A DNA stretch of 64,000 bases from Molanna angustata (taxonomy: Eukaryota > Arthropoda > Insecta > Trichoptera > Molannidae), in assembly GCA_963576475.1 (NCBI GenBank), contig OY754986.1, positions 7,667,031 through 7,731,030 on the forward strand, read 5' to 3'. Position numbers and translations under genes: made by a program. The notes below the pieces were generated by a model. That model was not told the DNA's origin. It did no database searches and saw nothing but the letters and a program-made list of their open reading frames with translations. Numbering within the stretch: position 1 is the first letter of the stretch; each line of letters opens with the position of its first letter. Positions 45,110 through 57,800 of this stretch are shown here, piece by piece.

Positions 45110-45665
45110 GTGACGGTATGTATGTGACTGGATCGGATGTCAGTGGAATAAATTCCGTCTTCCCATATCCAGTTCCTATACCCTTTTCCTACCCACATAC
45201 CTACATACATTGTCCATCGTCACCCGCAACAATAATATCATCGCCGCGCAGTACCAAACGCGCGCATCCATTTTATTAGTGTCAAATTGAACCTCGCATT
45301 AATATCACATACGCATCGCTCTAAACTCCATATAATTTCGGGTCGCATTTTAATTTAATAAAACATTTCATCCCGCTTATTTAACCTATATGTGATTGTG
45401 TTGTGAACTCTATATATAAGTGTTTCGTCACCTCGTCATCGGGAGCTGAGAGGAGTGATCCAGAGTCCTTCAGCCTTCCACATTCCCACAGGTAGGATCT
45501 TTGTTTCACTTATTTCTGATTTGAGTCATTTCACATATTGTTAATATTTGTCTCTTCCGAATATAGGTGAAACCACGCACCCACGCACCCACGCACCCAT
45601 TAAAAAACCCCTCGCATATAATATCAATTCAACAACAAATCAATAAACTATTTAATTACGCATCC
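45110..45665. other. Unassigned region with promoter-like features; possible solo LTR
   Basis: Less AT-rich than its flanks. Contains cgccgcgcagtaccaaacgc, a TATA-like ctatatataagtg at 45409-45421, a donor-like cacag|gtagga near 45490, a short acgcaccc tandem at 45575-45598 and aataaa-like words. It could be a solo LTR or a promoter; no target duplication could be fixed. Confidence 0.25.
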
Positions 45666-46544
45666 GCCACACCAGCAGGTGTCCCCTAAGTATCCATGTA
45701 AAAAAGTTAAGGAAAATGGGCAGCATCCTCAGTCATGATGCCATTGAGAATCTACTATATACAAATTTTGCCATATACCTTTAAATAAATCTTATGCCAC
45801 TGATCCAAGGAGCTATCAAAAATATTTGCTAGGCATCAGGTGCTAATTGGGTAGGCAATTGAGTTTGATAAATTTAATCTTTAAATATTCCAATTTTATT
45901 CTATTAACATTTTAAGTTAATGAATTTACCTTGGCCCTTAAAAATTCATGAGCCATTTTAATTGATTAAATTCAACCGGAGCTGCTTTCATTAATATTAC
46001 AGTCATTATCATTAATTAATTTATTCTCGTCGTGGTAACAGCCATTGAACGAGGCGGAAGACTTGTCATATGTATATTGTACAAAATCCACTGATTATCA
46101 ATTGAAGTCTAGGAATGGAATTTTTTTCGTAACTATCCCATGGAGGCAAATACAATATTTCAATGTTTGAAAAAAATATTAAATTGTTCACTTGTTGTTC
46201 TCTCCATAATTTTGTTTATTAATTAGTTAATTTATTTATTTATTCGTTTGCTTGTTTGCTTAATTTTGGGAAAACCGGATCAGGCATGATAAAACATCCA
46301 CCGGATCTGGCATTAATTGACCGGAAACAATTATCAGATACGGAAAATTAAAAATATATAATATTAATCGATTTATGGAAGCAAATAGGGAATTTTCTGT
46401 CTTTACAATTTTGTCAATTCTATTCTCCTCGACGTGGAATCTCCAGAAACGAACACTGAATTTAACTTTTTTACTAATTTAATATCTCACAAAAGAATTT
46501 ATGGAAAATGATCGACACAGAAATACAAGCATAAATTTCATGTG
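45666..46544. other. No gene seen
   Basis: AT-rich, apparently single-copy in the window; no useful frame. Confidence 0.35.
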
Positions 46545-46915
46545 ACTTTTTCTCTGGAGGAATGAAGGAGACGGGAGGTAGGGATTAAAGGGAAGTAGTA
46601 GGCACTGAAGGGACAGAAGATACAAAAAGAACTTACAGGTACAGAAGGGACGAGATGTACTGAAAGATATGAAGATACTTAAAGATCTAACGGGATGGAA
46701 TAGACAGGAGGCACTGAAGGGACGGGAGATACTGAAGAATCTAAACGGATGGATGAGATGGGAAGAACATAACGACCTGAAGGAACGAGAGGTAACTACT
46801 TAAGGGCCTGGACGGATGGTAAGACGGGAAGCACTGAAAGTAGGAGAGGTACTGAAGGGACCGAAAGGACGGAAGGGAACGAAGTGACGGATGGGATAGA
46901 AGGGATTTACCCTAT
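46545..46915 (-). repeat. Degenerate minisatellite, inverse of the 35870 array
   Basis: About 370 bp of irregular units around actgaagggac, gggaggtactgaag and gatgg. The reverse complement gives the cccttcagtacctcccg units of 35870-36057. Confidence 0.75.
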
Positions 46916-47415
46916 AATACATAATGCAACAGAAATAAACAGATTCATATATTAAATTTTTGTACACCTTATTACAAAATATTGTAACGCCTCACATATT
47001 CGCTAATTATAAGTGATCGCCCCTGGTTGTTACTTTGACACAACTCAATCATACATCAAACATTTACGGGGCGTAATTCAGGAGACTGTCATAACTCGGA
47101 TCGCTGCCAATTTACCTCGAATGTTTATCATATTCAATATTTATGAACATGCGTCACACGCCACGTAGTTGTAACAGCAACACACAGCCAGTGACGAACT
47201 GTCGTTTGTGCCGTGAGGCAAACTAAACACTGATTCGTATACTAAATAACTTTAATAATTTAATTATTCCGCTTGAGATGTTAGTATTGGGTGTTCATCC
47301 GTCGAGTTAACCTTCATCTTAATATAAGAGTGACATTAAATTGATAGACATAATGATAGTCGATTTAATATTTGCCTCAATTACTTCTTAGTGTCTTCTC
47401 TTGATTCCGACATAC
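46916..47415. other. No gene seen
   Basis: Mixed-composition, no repeat or gene recognised. Confidence 0.35.
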
Positions 47416-47419
47416 TATT

Positions 47420-48163
47420 TTTTACTCTCCACACTATGGAATAGTGGAGAGTCATGATTTCACAATTTTTAAGTGTATTTTTACATCAATTTATCAACAG
47501 GTATCATGTAGAGAGTGCACACTGTGAGTTTCATCGTGGTGTGTTTGTATGTATGGCGTATGGCGTACGGCGTTCGGCATACGGAATTATCCTTTTTGTG
47601 TCCTCTCTACAACCCAAACTATAAGTCCGATCGACTTCATATGTACATCATAATATGACATGTGTAAAGTGCATAGACCTTGAGGTGGTTAGTTTCCCAT
47701 AGACACATTATAATTTCTTCTCTATGATTTCATCATTTACGTCATTTTTTTGAGTTCTCTCTAGAGCCCAAATTATAAGTCCGATTGACTTCATATTAAT
47801 ATCATATATGTAAAGTCCATAAACTTAGAGCTGGTTAGTTTTCCATATATATCCGTTAATTTCATCTATGATCAATTTCGTCTGTCCAAATTTTCAAAAA
47901 GTTTTAACGGTCTGGAAAATCGAGATATTTTTATACTGTTTAAAATCTCGATACAATAAAAATACACTCATCAAAAATGCATTTAAGGATTTTCAAAATT
48001 TAAAGAAAAAAATGTATGGTCTGCCATATCAATGTGAAACAAATTTCATATTTGTATGAAAAATGTATATAACAGAAGTAAAATAGCTTCTGTATGGGAA
48101 AATTGAATGATCTAACTTCATATTGATATTGTATGTATCTCTATGGGCAAGAGTAATTTTTAC
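47420..48163 (+). repeat. R2 hairpin repeat with internal duplications
   Basis: Starts with the actctccacactat/atagtggagagt hairpin. Internal blocks of about 140 bp repeat (ataagtccgatcgacttcat at 47622 and ataagtccgattgacttcat at 47776, each followed by gtaaagtgcatag/gtaaagtccata). A third related block lies near 48680-48760. No protein. Confidence 0.6.
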
Positions 48164-48920
48164 TCTCCACTTCTATCTTCCTCAAGGGGAAGGCAGTGAG
48201 AACCGAACACCGCATTCTTCTATCTTGACATATATACATCGCCTCATCAACATTGATACACTGTCTCATACGTGTTCATCTTGCTAGCAATGCAACTTTA
48301 ATTAAAATTTCTCAACAGGTATCATGTAGAAAGTGCTTAGGAGTTTCGTGACAGTATTTTTGTGTGTATGGTGTATTGTGAAAATTTTTGTCCTATGGGA
48401 ATCTTATATTTGTTAAAAAATCTAATAGAAATGTTCTTCATAAAATGCACTTAGAGATTGTCAAACCTTTCAAGAAGAAAAAATGAACACTTACTTTGGT
48501 ATGAAGAGTTTAGTATTGGCTACAACCCACTCGTTTAACCATCATGTAGAAAGTATGTACTGCTAATTTCATCAAATTTCGTCATATGGCGTTTTTTGAT
48601 GTTTTTATGTCTTTGACTTAAAAAATTATGAAATTTTGTGAAAGTTATATGAAAGTTTACGTACTCTGTAAAGCTCAAACCGAAATTAAATCGATTTCAT
48701 GTTGGTATCACGTGTGTAAAGCCCATTGACTTAGAGATATTAGTTTTATGCTCTCACGTACTGGAAAATTGAGTTCATTGAACATTTGTTTGAAGGAATA
48801 TTTTCATAAATAAAAACATTCAAATAAAGTCAACATTTCAAAAAGAAAAAAGTAGATGAAGGTACACTTATTATGAAGTGGAGAGTCAAATATTGACCAC
48901 AGCCCACTCTTTGAGCAATA
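48164..48920 (+). repeat. R2 repeat, second unit with captured LINE A piece
   Basis: Begins actctccacttctatc. 48185-48290 is LINE A 3' sequence (minus strand), then ttctcaacaggtatcatgt and so on to acaacccactcg at 48540; 48541-48920 is a further R2-like unit ending acagcccactc. Co-linear with 8217-8545. Confidence 0.55.
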
Positions 48921-49465
48921 ACAACTTGCGTAAGGATTTTTTTAAATATTGATAATATTTTTTATTTTTATTTAATTTTTATTTTTTCAAATTGAAGCTA
49001 ACAATGTACAAAGAATAGTATATATGTAAAAAAATATCAAATATAACAATAATCATCTCCATACATCAATTATAAGCTTACAATACTATCATAATTTATT
49101 ACAAAATACAGTCATATATTCAAGATACAAAATCATATGTGTGTGTGTGTGTGTGTGTGTGTGCGTAAGTGTATATGTGTAAGTGCATGCGTGTTGTGCG
49201 TAAGTGATAATCTTATGAAATTCCTGTTTTTAATTATTGAGCGAGTTTATGTTTTGTGTCACTGAATAGGTCTATGTCAAGGGACTTCTCATATTTTATG
49301 TATGTGTTTATAATTCTGTTTATAGTTGAGTTTTTCGCGGCATTAGTTTTGTATAATTTAGGTCGGAAGAGAGTTGTATGTCTGGAGCGTCTCAATGGTA
49401 CGTTAAAGTCAATACTCGATAAAAGTTTCGGGCAGTCAATAATATTGTTCAATATGTTGTAAAGA
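48921..49465 (-). pseudogene. LINE group E C-terminal fragment and 3' UTR
   Basis: The coding part (minus, 49234-49452) reads NNIIDCPKLLSSIDFNVP, LRRSRHTTLFRPKLYKTNA, AKNSTINRIINTYIK and SLDIDLFSDTKHKLAQ, then a stop. It is the same C-terminal pattern as 523-789 and 33585-33845. The 3' UTR holds a CA run at 49138-49164 (minus strand) and ends in an A-rich tail near 48950. Confidence 0.7.
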
Positions 49466-50535
49466 AATTATATATTTATTTATTTAATATACAGAGACAC
49501 CAACAGAACACTGAACAACACAAACAAAAAAAAACATGAAACAAAATAATAGAATCTCCAGTGCTCCAATAACAGGTATCTCCCGCATGGCTATTGTGCA
49601 TAGTTAGGTAGGTACAATCAACGTCTCCTGACCATTCAAATTATAAAAAATTATATCTTGGCATTTACGTCTTGATTCTAGTGACGGTGTAATAGGTGCA
49701 ACAATACTTCGATATGCCAATCTCTTCAAATATTTACGCTGTATTTTTTTCTATATTATTAATGTGCACTATATATTGCGGGTTCCAAATAACAATATTT
49801 CAATCATGTTTTATTTTTTAGCCAAAAAAAAGATTATAAAAGGTACCTATTGTAAAAACACATTAATCTACCCTAGGTTGAGATTGTATAAAAGTTTATT
49901 TTTTACATTAGTTTTATGCCTTATAACATAAAAAGAATATAAAAAATAAAAATAAATGAACAAAAATAAAGAGATATCAAAATTGATTTAATATGCGAAG
50001 ATATTATTTTCGTTTTATAAACTCTATTCATAGCAAAATAAAATATGTTGTTAATAAGACATAAAACTTACTATCTATGTACAACTCCTCACATACGACG
50101 TCGTAATAAAATAATAGAGTACTCTCTCGTAGAGTATTCTCTACTTGTTATTATGTCATATAAATATGACATAAAAATAGTCGCACAGACATTCCTTTTT
50201 TGGTTCTAACTATAACAGTCATACTTAAAAAAAGCTTAAGGAAGGAGATAGTCTATTCGTGGTGATGTTCATATGAAAGAGTTGATATAAAATTAATATT
50301 AGTTGTCAAGGTCGTATGCCAAAATGGACAAATACCACATACTATTTGTATTAAAAACTATTCTTTGGAATGATTTTCTGACTTACGAACAACACAAACA
50401 CCCTAAAATGAAATAAAAAAAAGACAATGACCTCTTAGGACAAAAATCCTATTGGCTAAGTTCAACAAAAACAAATAATTTAAAATAATATTTTTTCTCT
50501 TCTTCTTCATCTCTTTTTAGATATATGATATGTTT
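49466..50535. other. No gene seen
   Basis: AT-rich. 49475-49615 may be another LINE tail (tatttatttaatatacagag, gtatctcccgcatgg) but it has no partner in the window. Confidence 0.35.
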
Positions 50536-51017
50536 CTACAGGTCCTGGGACGAGGATGTCCAGCTCTCCCTCCACCTCTTTGATGGTCTTCCCGGTGGTC
50601 GGCGTCCCTCTGGTATCTCGCGCATTACAATCTTTGGCAGCCTTACTGGATTCATCCTTTTAACATGATCTCTCCAGTATCGTCTTCTTTGCCTGCTCCA
50701 CCTTACAATATCCTCCACATTGCAGGTTCTGCGGATCTCCTCATTGGGATTCTGTCTCTGAGGGTTCTGCCCAAGATAAGTCTTAGTGTTTTCATCTCTG
50801 TTGTTCTGAGTAGCTGTTTTGTTCTCATCGTGACTGCCCTTGCTTCAACTCCATAAGTCATTATGGGTCTGATGCAGGTTTTATATATTCGGACCTTACT
50901 CTCAACTAGCATATTATGTTCATCGGCCCAAACAATTTCCCTCATGCATCCGGAGATAACTGCAGCTTTATTAGTCTGTTCTTTGACTTCTTTATAGAGA
51001 TCATTATACAAAAACAT
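50536..51017 (-). pseudogene. LINE group C, ORF C-terminal fragment with frameshift
   Basis: The minus strand reads EVKEQTNKAAVISGCMRE, KVRIYKTCIRPIMTYGVEAR, LLRTTEMKTLRLILGRTLRD (50755-51017). After a one-base loss near 50747 it reads EDIVRWSRQRRRYWRDHVKRM and GRRPPGRPSKRWRESWTSSS to the stop at 50536. This is the standard post-polymerase region of RTE-like LINEs. 5'-truncated. Confidence 0.75.
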
Positions 51018-51400
51018 AAGGATACAAAAACAATTCCTTAGGTGTATGCAGTACAGAAATCATGAACGTCAGATCCAATACAATGATTTCCTTTAAAGGT
51101 AAAACATGATTAGTCTTGCCAACAGAAGAAAATTATTTGATGCATTAACACTTTATAAAATATCCCATAGTAAATTTGATTGCATTCAATTAAATAGTAT
51201 GCTTCAAATACAAATTCCATCTAGAATAACGAGACAGCGCCAACTTTTTTTTCAAAAATACTCCGAGAACTAATGCAGGATTCAGGATACCGCTTTAAAG
51301 AATATGTAAAAACTTTAATGACCAATTCAATGACCATATTGACATTTTATTGCATCTGATACTATATTCAAAAGGGAAATTTTAAAAAAGATCACTGATA
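51018..51400 (+). pseudogene. LINE group F, C-terminal relic (Jockey/CR1-like)
   Basis: Plus-strand frame 51099-51269: MISLANRRKLFDALTLYKIS, CIQLNSMLQIQIPSRITRQR, QLFFQKYSEN, stop. Upstream FLRCMQYRN and downstream, after frameshifts, NFNDQFNDHIDILL and SDTIFKREILKK continue the pattern. It abuts the group C relic tail-to-head on the other strand. Confidence 0.55.
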
Positions 51401-51880
51401 CCACCTCTTAGGACCTGGGTGTGGCTGGAATGCACTGTTGAGGATGTAGTGTTATAATATGTGTATTCCAAACTATACTTCATAATATGTTTTTTTCAAT
51501 AAGTATTGATTTTTTACATTTTATTACTTTTATCTCTTTCTAAATCTCTAAGCACGTCTATGTAACTTCTCTATGGGAAATATTGTGATTGCACATATAA
51601 ATAAAATTTATTATCTATAAAACAAAAATATGTATGTGTGATGTGTAATTGTTTTGACTCTTATAAATAAATAAATAAATTACAACTTGATACTTTTTAT
51701 ATTTTTTACTTATATTAATTTATAGAAAGCTGGGAGTTTACTTAGCAGGAGGAGCAGACCTCTTGAATCATACCCAAAGGTCTGCATAGAAGACGAAGAA
51801 GAATAATTTGTAATATAATTCTCAAAATAAAATGATGATAACGCAACAAATATAATATTTTTTGTCATTCTATTAATATC
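51401..51880. other. No gene seen
   Basis: AT-rich; an aataaataaat run at 51664-51680 probably marks a retroposon tail. Confidence 0.35.
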
Positions 51881-51881
51881 T

Positions 51882-52040
51882 CGATAGAGTTGAGACGGGA
51901 TTAAATATTTTTAGGAGAGCCGGGAAATCATGAACCTTGTGGTTCATGAGAGGGCATACGACCATTCATCGGCTGGTTAACGAGATCACTTAAGCGCTAA
52001 AGCAACGTTCACCAATTAACTTCCCTTATCAATCCAAATT
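51882..52040 (+). repeat. R4 fragment
   Basis: Diverged left part of R4 (tctcgatagagttgagacgg, tcacttaagcgct, caacgttcaccaatt). Confidence 0.55.
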
Positions 52041-52044
52041 TTTT

Positions 52045-52390
52045 TTTGAATATTTTTAATAATAATAATAATAAGTTATTTATATAGCGCCGTTTAATGA
52101 TTAAAAATCATTCCAAGGGCGCTGTGGTAGATCAATTCTGTAATGCTCTGCGAAACAAAGTTGTTTTTAGTTTTTTAGAGAAGGTGTCTTTGCTTTGAGC
52201 ACCGCGGACATCAGGAGGTAGTTTATTCCACTTAAATGGACCGCTCACACTAAAACATCGATCATAGTATGCCGCATTGTTGGCTCTGTCCACCTCCTTC
52301 AAGGAGTTGGTACTCTGTGATCCAGACGACCTAAGTGTGAGGTGCCTCCCAGAGAGTTCTTTTCTTTGACATAGTTCTTGTATGTAATTC
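52045..52390 (-). pseudogene. L2-like LINE 3' end
   Basis: The minus strand encodes GGTSLRSSGSQSTNSLKE, then AYYDRCFSVSGPFKWNKLP and DTFSKKLKTTLFRRALQN, with a stop at 52132-52134. After it come cattaaacggcgctatataa and a tta microsatellite. The FSVxGPxxWNxLPxxxR segment and gcgctatataaat tail are those of L2-type LINEs. A tail scrap of the same family is at 62296-62345. Joined head-to-head with the RT fragment that begins at about 52390. Confidence 0.7.
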
Positions 52391-52391
52391 G

Positions 52392-53390
52392 GTGCTGATA
52401 CATAGCCTCATTGTAAAGATATGGACCATGGAGGAAATCCCAATGGAATGGCAAACCAGCGTAATATGTCCCATACACAAGAAAGGTGATAAATTAAAAT
52501 GTGAGAACCATAGAGGCATATCATTGCTCTGCGCAGCGTATAAAATCTTTACCACCATACTAAAACAAAGATTAGAGGGATACGCTGAAAACGTATTAGG
52601 AGAGTATCAGGCGGGCTTTAGAACTGGAAGGTCAACAACGGACCAGTTATTTACAGTCCGCCAGATCCTGTCGAAGTGTTGGGAATTTGACATCGATGTG
52701 CACCAACTATTCATAGATTTTAAACAGGCATACGATAGCATAGACAGGGAGAGCCTATATGAGATACTGCTACAGTTCCAGATCCCCCCGAAATTGGTGA
52801 GGCTTATCAAATCAACCATGAACAACTCCAGATGTCAGGTCAAGGTAGATGGAGAACTGACGGAGGAATTCGCAGTGTCTCAGGGTCTGAAACAGGGTGA
52901 TGGCCCGGCTCCCACTCTCTTCAATATCGTGCTTGAGCATGTGATAAGAAAAACTCTAGTGGACACCAATTCCAATATTTGCTACAAAAGTAGTCAAATT
53001 GTCGGCTATGCGGATGATATTTACATTATAGGAAGATCAATGACAGCCATTGAAGAAGTCTTCGACCCCTTAGAGACAGCAGCATGTGAAGTGGGATTGT
53101 GTATAAACAAAGAAAAGACAAAAGTAATGACACAAAGCAGAAACCCGGCGCATCGACCGAGAGGCAGTGTGCAATATAAGGATAACTACTCGTTTGAAGT
53201 AGTGGATCAATTCACTTACCTGGGCTCCAGTCTTACCGAAAATAATGAAGATCCAGCTGAAATAAGAAAAAGAATTACGGCAGCCAATAAAACATATTTT
53301 TCATTTCTCCCTGTTTTTAAATCTCGCAGTGTCCATCGTAAAACAAAAGTCACACTCTACAAGACGCACAAGATCAAATCCATGCATTGA
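52392..53390 (+). pseudogene. RTE-like LINE reverse transcriptase fragment
   Basis: About 330 open codons covering the RT fingers-palm region: IPMEWQTSVICPIHKKGD, ENHRGISLLCAAYKI, AGFRTGRSTTDQLFTVRQIL, LFIDFKQAYDSIDRESLY (catalytic Asp), VSQGLKQGDGPAPTLFN, VGYADDIYIIG (YADD) and FTYLGSSLTENN. It lacks the endonuclease on the 5' side and the post-polymerase domain; the last residues (VTLYKTHKIKSMH) deviate from the usual continuation, so it is truncated on both sides. The reading frame is otherwise intact. The start is arbitrary, since no native ATG is present. Confidence 0.85.
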
Positions 53391-53884
53391 TATTCACTTA
53401 TTCACTAATCGATTTCATGTCAACTACAGTAATAATTGCAAAGATGCATCCTGGTGAACAGAAAAAGGAGAAATTGGTGGGTGCTCTCAATATCCTTCAT
53501 TCCTTTTACCGGTATGTCTGCCTAATAAGGTTTTTATTGAAGCAGCACAATCATGTTGTTCATAACAATTAAATTAGATTATTGTTCTGTGATTATATTT
53601 TTGTCGGTTATTTGGCATTTTTTTATTTTTTATAACGTGTTCAATTTTATTTGCTCATTTTTAAAAGGATTTTCCAACTTATTTAAGCTAAAATTTAAAG
53701 GAAAGGACGGAACAAGGCCAAGGAAACAAAGTATTATGCCGATTAATAAATTAAATGTATGAACAAAAGATTTCACATTACAATCTCTAATCAAAGCTAC
53801 TTTAAACCTTATATAATTATTGCATTTTGAAATTAAATTTAATCATTATTTGTTTATTTATTTAAAGGACCAACGCATTCTTCT
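53391..53884. other. No gene seen
   Basis: AT-rich spacer between the RT fragment and R1; short frames only. Confidence 0.4.
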
Positions 53885-53971
53885 AAACTAGTTGCATGTA
53901 ACACATGAGATCCAACTGTCGATAGAGATAGTATGTATAGTTGAAGAATAAGAATCAAACTATAAACCCTT

Positions 53972-54335
53972 TGTTCGGTAAATGTGGCAACACTTCCAAC
54001 CTTTTCCGATCCCTGAAATATTGTTACCTACATAGGAACAAAAACAATCGCCAATACTCTCTCGTCGTGTGTGAACGCATTGCACTGTGACAGAAAGTTA
54101 TATAGTCGACTCAAGAGAAAATATACATATTTTCTACCTTTTCGCATCAATCATCGAAACTACGCGCCGTGCGCTATTTTGAATTCCTGAACCGTGTTCA
54201 GAGGAAGTTTTAAAGTGTAATTCAGTGTTGTGTCATAGAGGTTGGTGTAGTGCCCTCCGTGAAGACACTACACAAGACGAAGGAAGAAGGCTGCCAAGGT
54301 AGGTGCAATATTTTCCCTTCTCTCTATACGCAACA
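53972..54335 (+). repeat. BEL 5' LTR
   Basis: 364 bp, provides promoter and transcript start. A TATA-like ttatatag lies near 54098-54105. Confidence 0.92.
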
Positions 54336-54340
54336 TCTTT

Positions 54341-54358
54341 TGGTCCTTTCGATCCGAA
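54341..54358 (+). promoter_or_regulatory. BEL primer-binding site (candidate)
   Basis: tggtcctttcgatccgaa begins five bases after the LTR. TGG fits pairing with the CCA end of a tRNA; the tRNA species was not determined. Confidence 0.6.
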
Positions 54359-54886
54359 TTGTCCATCCTATGGTCCATTCCGAGCCTATTATCCTAAATT
54401 CCAGCCACATCGGACGTCATCAAATCGTATTTGTATGACAAAACACACGTAAATTGTGTTATTTCGTTATATTTGTAATATTTCAACATAGTATTATACA
54501 TAATATTATTCTGAAATATCAATTTATTATTTGAAGACAATAGCAAACAATAACCTCGTTTTGGTCGGTGTACTACATAATTATGTAGGTAAAATTATAT
54601 TTATTATTTTTTTGTGGCTATTCTTATAATTATTTTATTTGTGAAACGGCAATAGTTGCTTAGTTCAGAGCAGTGTGAATTATTTTCTATGGTCAAATAT
54701 CTGTAACTAACTTCACGTTGTTTACTACTGAACTGACAGCCGTACAGTATAATATTATCTAGATACCTATATCTCGATCTTATGTTGACAAATAACAATA
54801 ATAAGTGTATATTATATTATTATATTGTATGTATAGTGTAAAGTATTATATACTCCTTGTGTAGAGTTATATTATCTGTGTTTAAA

Positions 54887-57800
54887 ATGACGAACAAAAC
54901 AGTTAAGTGTTCACTTGCAGCTTTAAATTTAAAGTGTTTATTCGATTTCGCTATACAGGCGAAATTAAACCCCTCGGAATCGAACATAATAAAATTTAAA
55001 GTGCGTTATTCTGACTTAGAGAATATCAAATCCGAGTTTTATGAGAATCATATTCTCATAGAAGCCGCGGCAAAGTCTGATTTCGATTCTGAGACACATA
55101 GTGATAGGTATAATCAGTTTATCGAAAACTATTATGAAATCAAACAAATATATTTTGAATTATGTAGTGATAAGCAAGTATCAAAAAATAATGAAAGCAG
55201 TAGAATTCAAAATATCAGTCTGCCACATATACCGTTGCCTACCTATAATGGTTCATATGTAGATTTCAACAATTTTATCTCGATATTCAATACATTGATT
55301 CACTCGAATAATCAGTTAAATGGCATTCAAAAAATGCATTATCTGTCCTCTTGCTTGAAGGATGATGCCTCACGTGTGATAAAACACTTATCCTTAAGCG
55401 AAGAAAACTATGATCTGGCATATAAACTTATTAATGAACGTTTTAATAATGTGAGGTTAATTGCAGATAATCATTTATCGAATTTGCTCGCCGTTAAGCC
55501 TGTGGAAAATGTATCACAGTTGCGTAATTTTCTAAATATTGTCAAGGAAAATTCGCAGGCGTTAATTTCTTTGAATATCAATGTTAATGAGTGGGACTTT
55601 ATTTTGGTTCATATATTAATAAGAAAATTGTATTCTGATTTACGCTGCCGATTTGAATTAACATTGCCCAAAAATGAGATGCCAAAATTTCCCAAACTGT
55701 TACAATTTTTGGAAGATCAATGTCATGTCTTAGATGTTACTTCTGTGCAATTTTCAAAGGGAAAAACACTCAAGAGTACATTCCATTCTGTGCTACCTTC
55801 TAATAACATTAAATGTCATTTCTGCAAGAATCAAGCGCATGCAATTTTCGCATGCGAACAATTTAAAAGGCAGGACGTTAAAACACGTCGTGATTTTGTA
55901 AAGGAAAATCGACTGTGTTTCTCTTGTATGAAAAATCACGATATTAAAAATTGCAAGAGTTCCGGAAAATGCAAATTGTGTCAGTCACATAAACATAATA
56001 CTTTGCTACATTTCGAAAACAAACAAATTGTTCAAACAGTTTCAGATCAAAACAAGTTAATTACATCTGCCGAAATTCATTCAGGCACAATTTCTCAAAC
56101 GAAGCAAGTCATACTTGCTACAGCTCGCATACCTATTAAAGATTCATTTGGGAACTTTCATCTTGTACGGTGTCTGCTAGATAGTGGGTCAATGTCCTCC
56201 TTCATAACGGAGAGTTGCATTCAGCGTCTATCATTAAAGCGCAATAAAATTCAGGTTCCAGTGACGTCACTGGGAGGAAATATTACTCAGGTTCGCGGTT
56301 CAGTTTTTCTTACTATGAAACAACGCAGTGGTGAATTAATTTCTACTACGGCCCTAGTACTAAATCGCCTAACCAATAATATACCATCAGCCCGTGTCCC
56401 TCAAAGGGTTTTTAATGCATATAAAAATTTATCCCTTGCTGATGAATATTTTTATGAACCTGCTCAAATAGACGTTCTATTGGGAGCAGATTTGTATGCA
56501 AGTCTTTTGGATGGCTCGTCAGTTCATTTCTCAGAAGGCATACCCACGGCATTAGGAACCATCTTTGGCTATGTTATTAGTGGTCCATATGATGATTCAT
56601 CTCATCGCACGTTGAGCAATAATCTTGCGATACATTCCTTCCACTCAGAAACTTCGTTAGATAAATTAATTGAAAATTTTTGGCACTCAGAAAATCTTCC
56701 TGAGGTAATGCCTTGCAACCCAGAAGATGATCAATGTGAGGAGTTTTTCATGAAAACTCTTCAAAGAATACCTAACGGTAGGTTCATGGCTAGACTGCCA
56801 TTTAAGAAAATTCACCCTCAACTGGGAAATTCTTACAACGCCGCGCTGCGTAGGTTTTTAAATTTGGAAAAACGATTTTCTCAAAATGAAAACCTAAAAT
56901 TCGAATATACAAATTTTATGAATGAGTATTTATCATTGGGTCATATGACTCTTTATAAGGGTGTGACTCAACCTGGTAAGCATTATTATATACCTCATCA
57001 TGCCGTTTTTAAAACAACAAATCAGTCAAAAAAAATTAGGGTAGTATTTGATGCGAGTGCACAGACATCTACTTCAGTTTCTCTCAACGACTGTCTGTAT
57101 GCTGGCCCCAAATTACACCGCGATATTGCAGACATCATACTTAACTTTCGTATTCATCCAATAGCTTTAATTTGCGATATTAAAATGATGTTCCGTCAGA
57201 TTCTGATTGATCCCAAGGATCAGCCATATCAGTTGATTCTTTGGAGAGACTCTCCTTCAGATCCTATTAGACATTACGCCTTGTGCACAGTCACATATGG
57301 CGTGACGTCATCGCCTTATGCCTCCATGAGGGTGCTCCGTGAGCTCGCAAGGATTGGGGAGTCTCAGTTTCCTATGGCTTCGAAGGTCTTACAGTCTCAA
57401 ATATTTGTTGATGACATCATCACCACTGCTGCAACACTTCAGGATGCAGTACTACTTAAGCAGGAACTTATTTCACTGCTAAAAATGGGAGGTTTCGAGC
57501 TACGTAAATGGTCATCGAATTGCAACCAGTTGCTTGAGGATGTACCAGCTGATCATTGTGAAGTGCCAAGATCTTTCGACGTTGCAGACTCGTCTCCTTG
57601 CATTAAGGTCTTAGGGATCCAGTGGGATCCATTAGCTGATGTGTTTAGGTATCGAGTGAATGTGCCCGGAGATGAATGCACCAAGAGAGCGATTTTATCT
57701 ACTATTGCAAGAATATTCGATCCATTGGGTTGGATCTCTCCTATAACGTTCAAGGCAAAATTAATCATTCAGAAATTATGGTTGTTGCACACTTCTTGGG

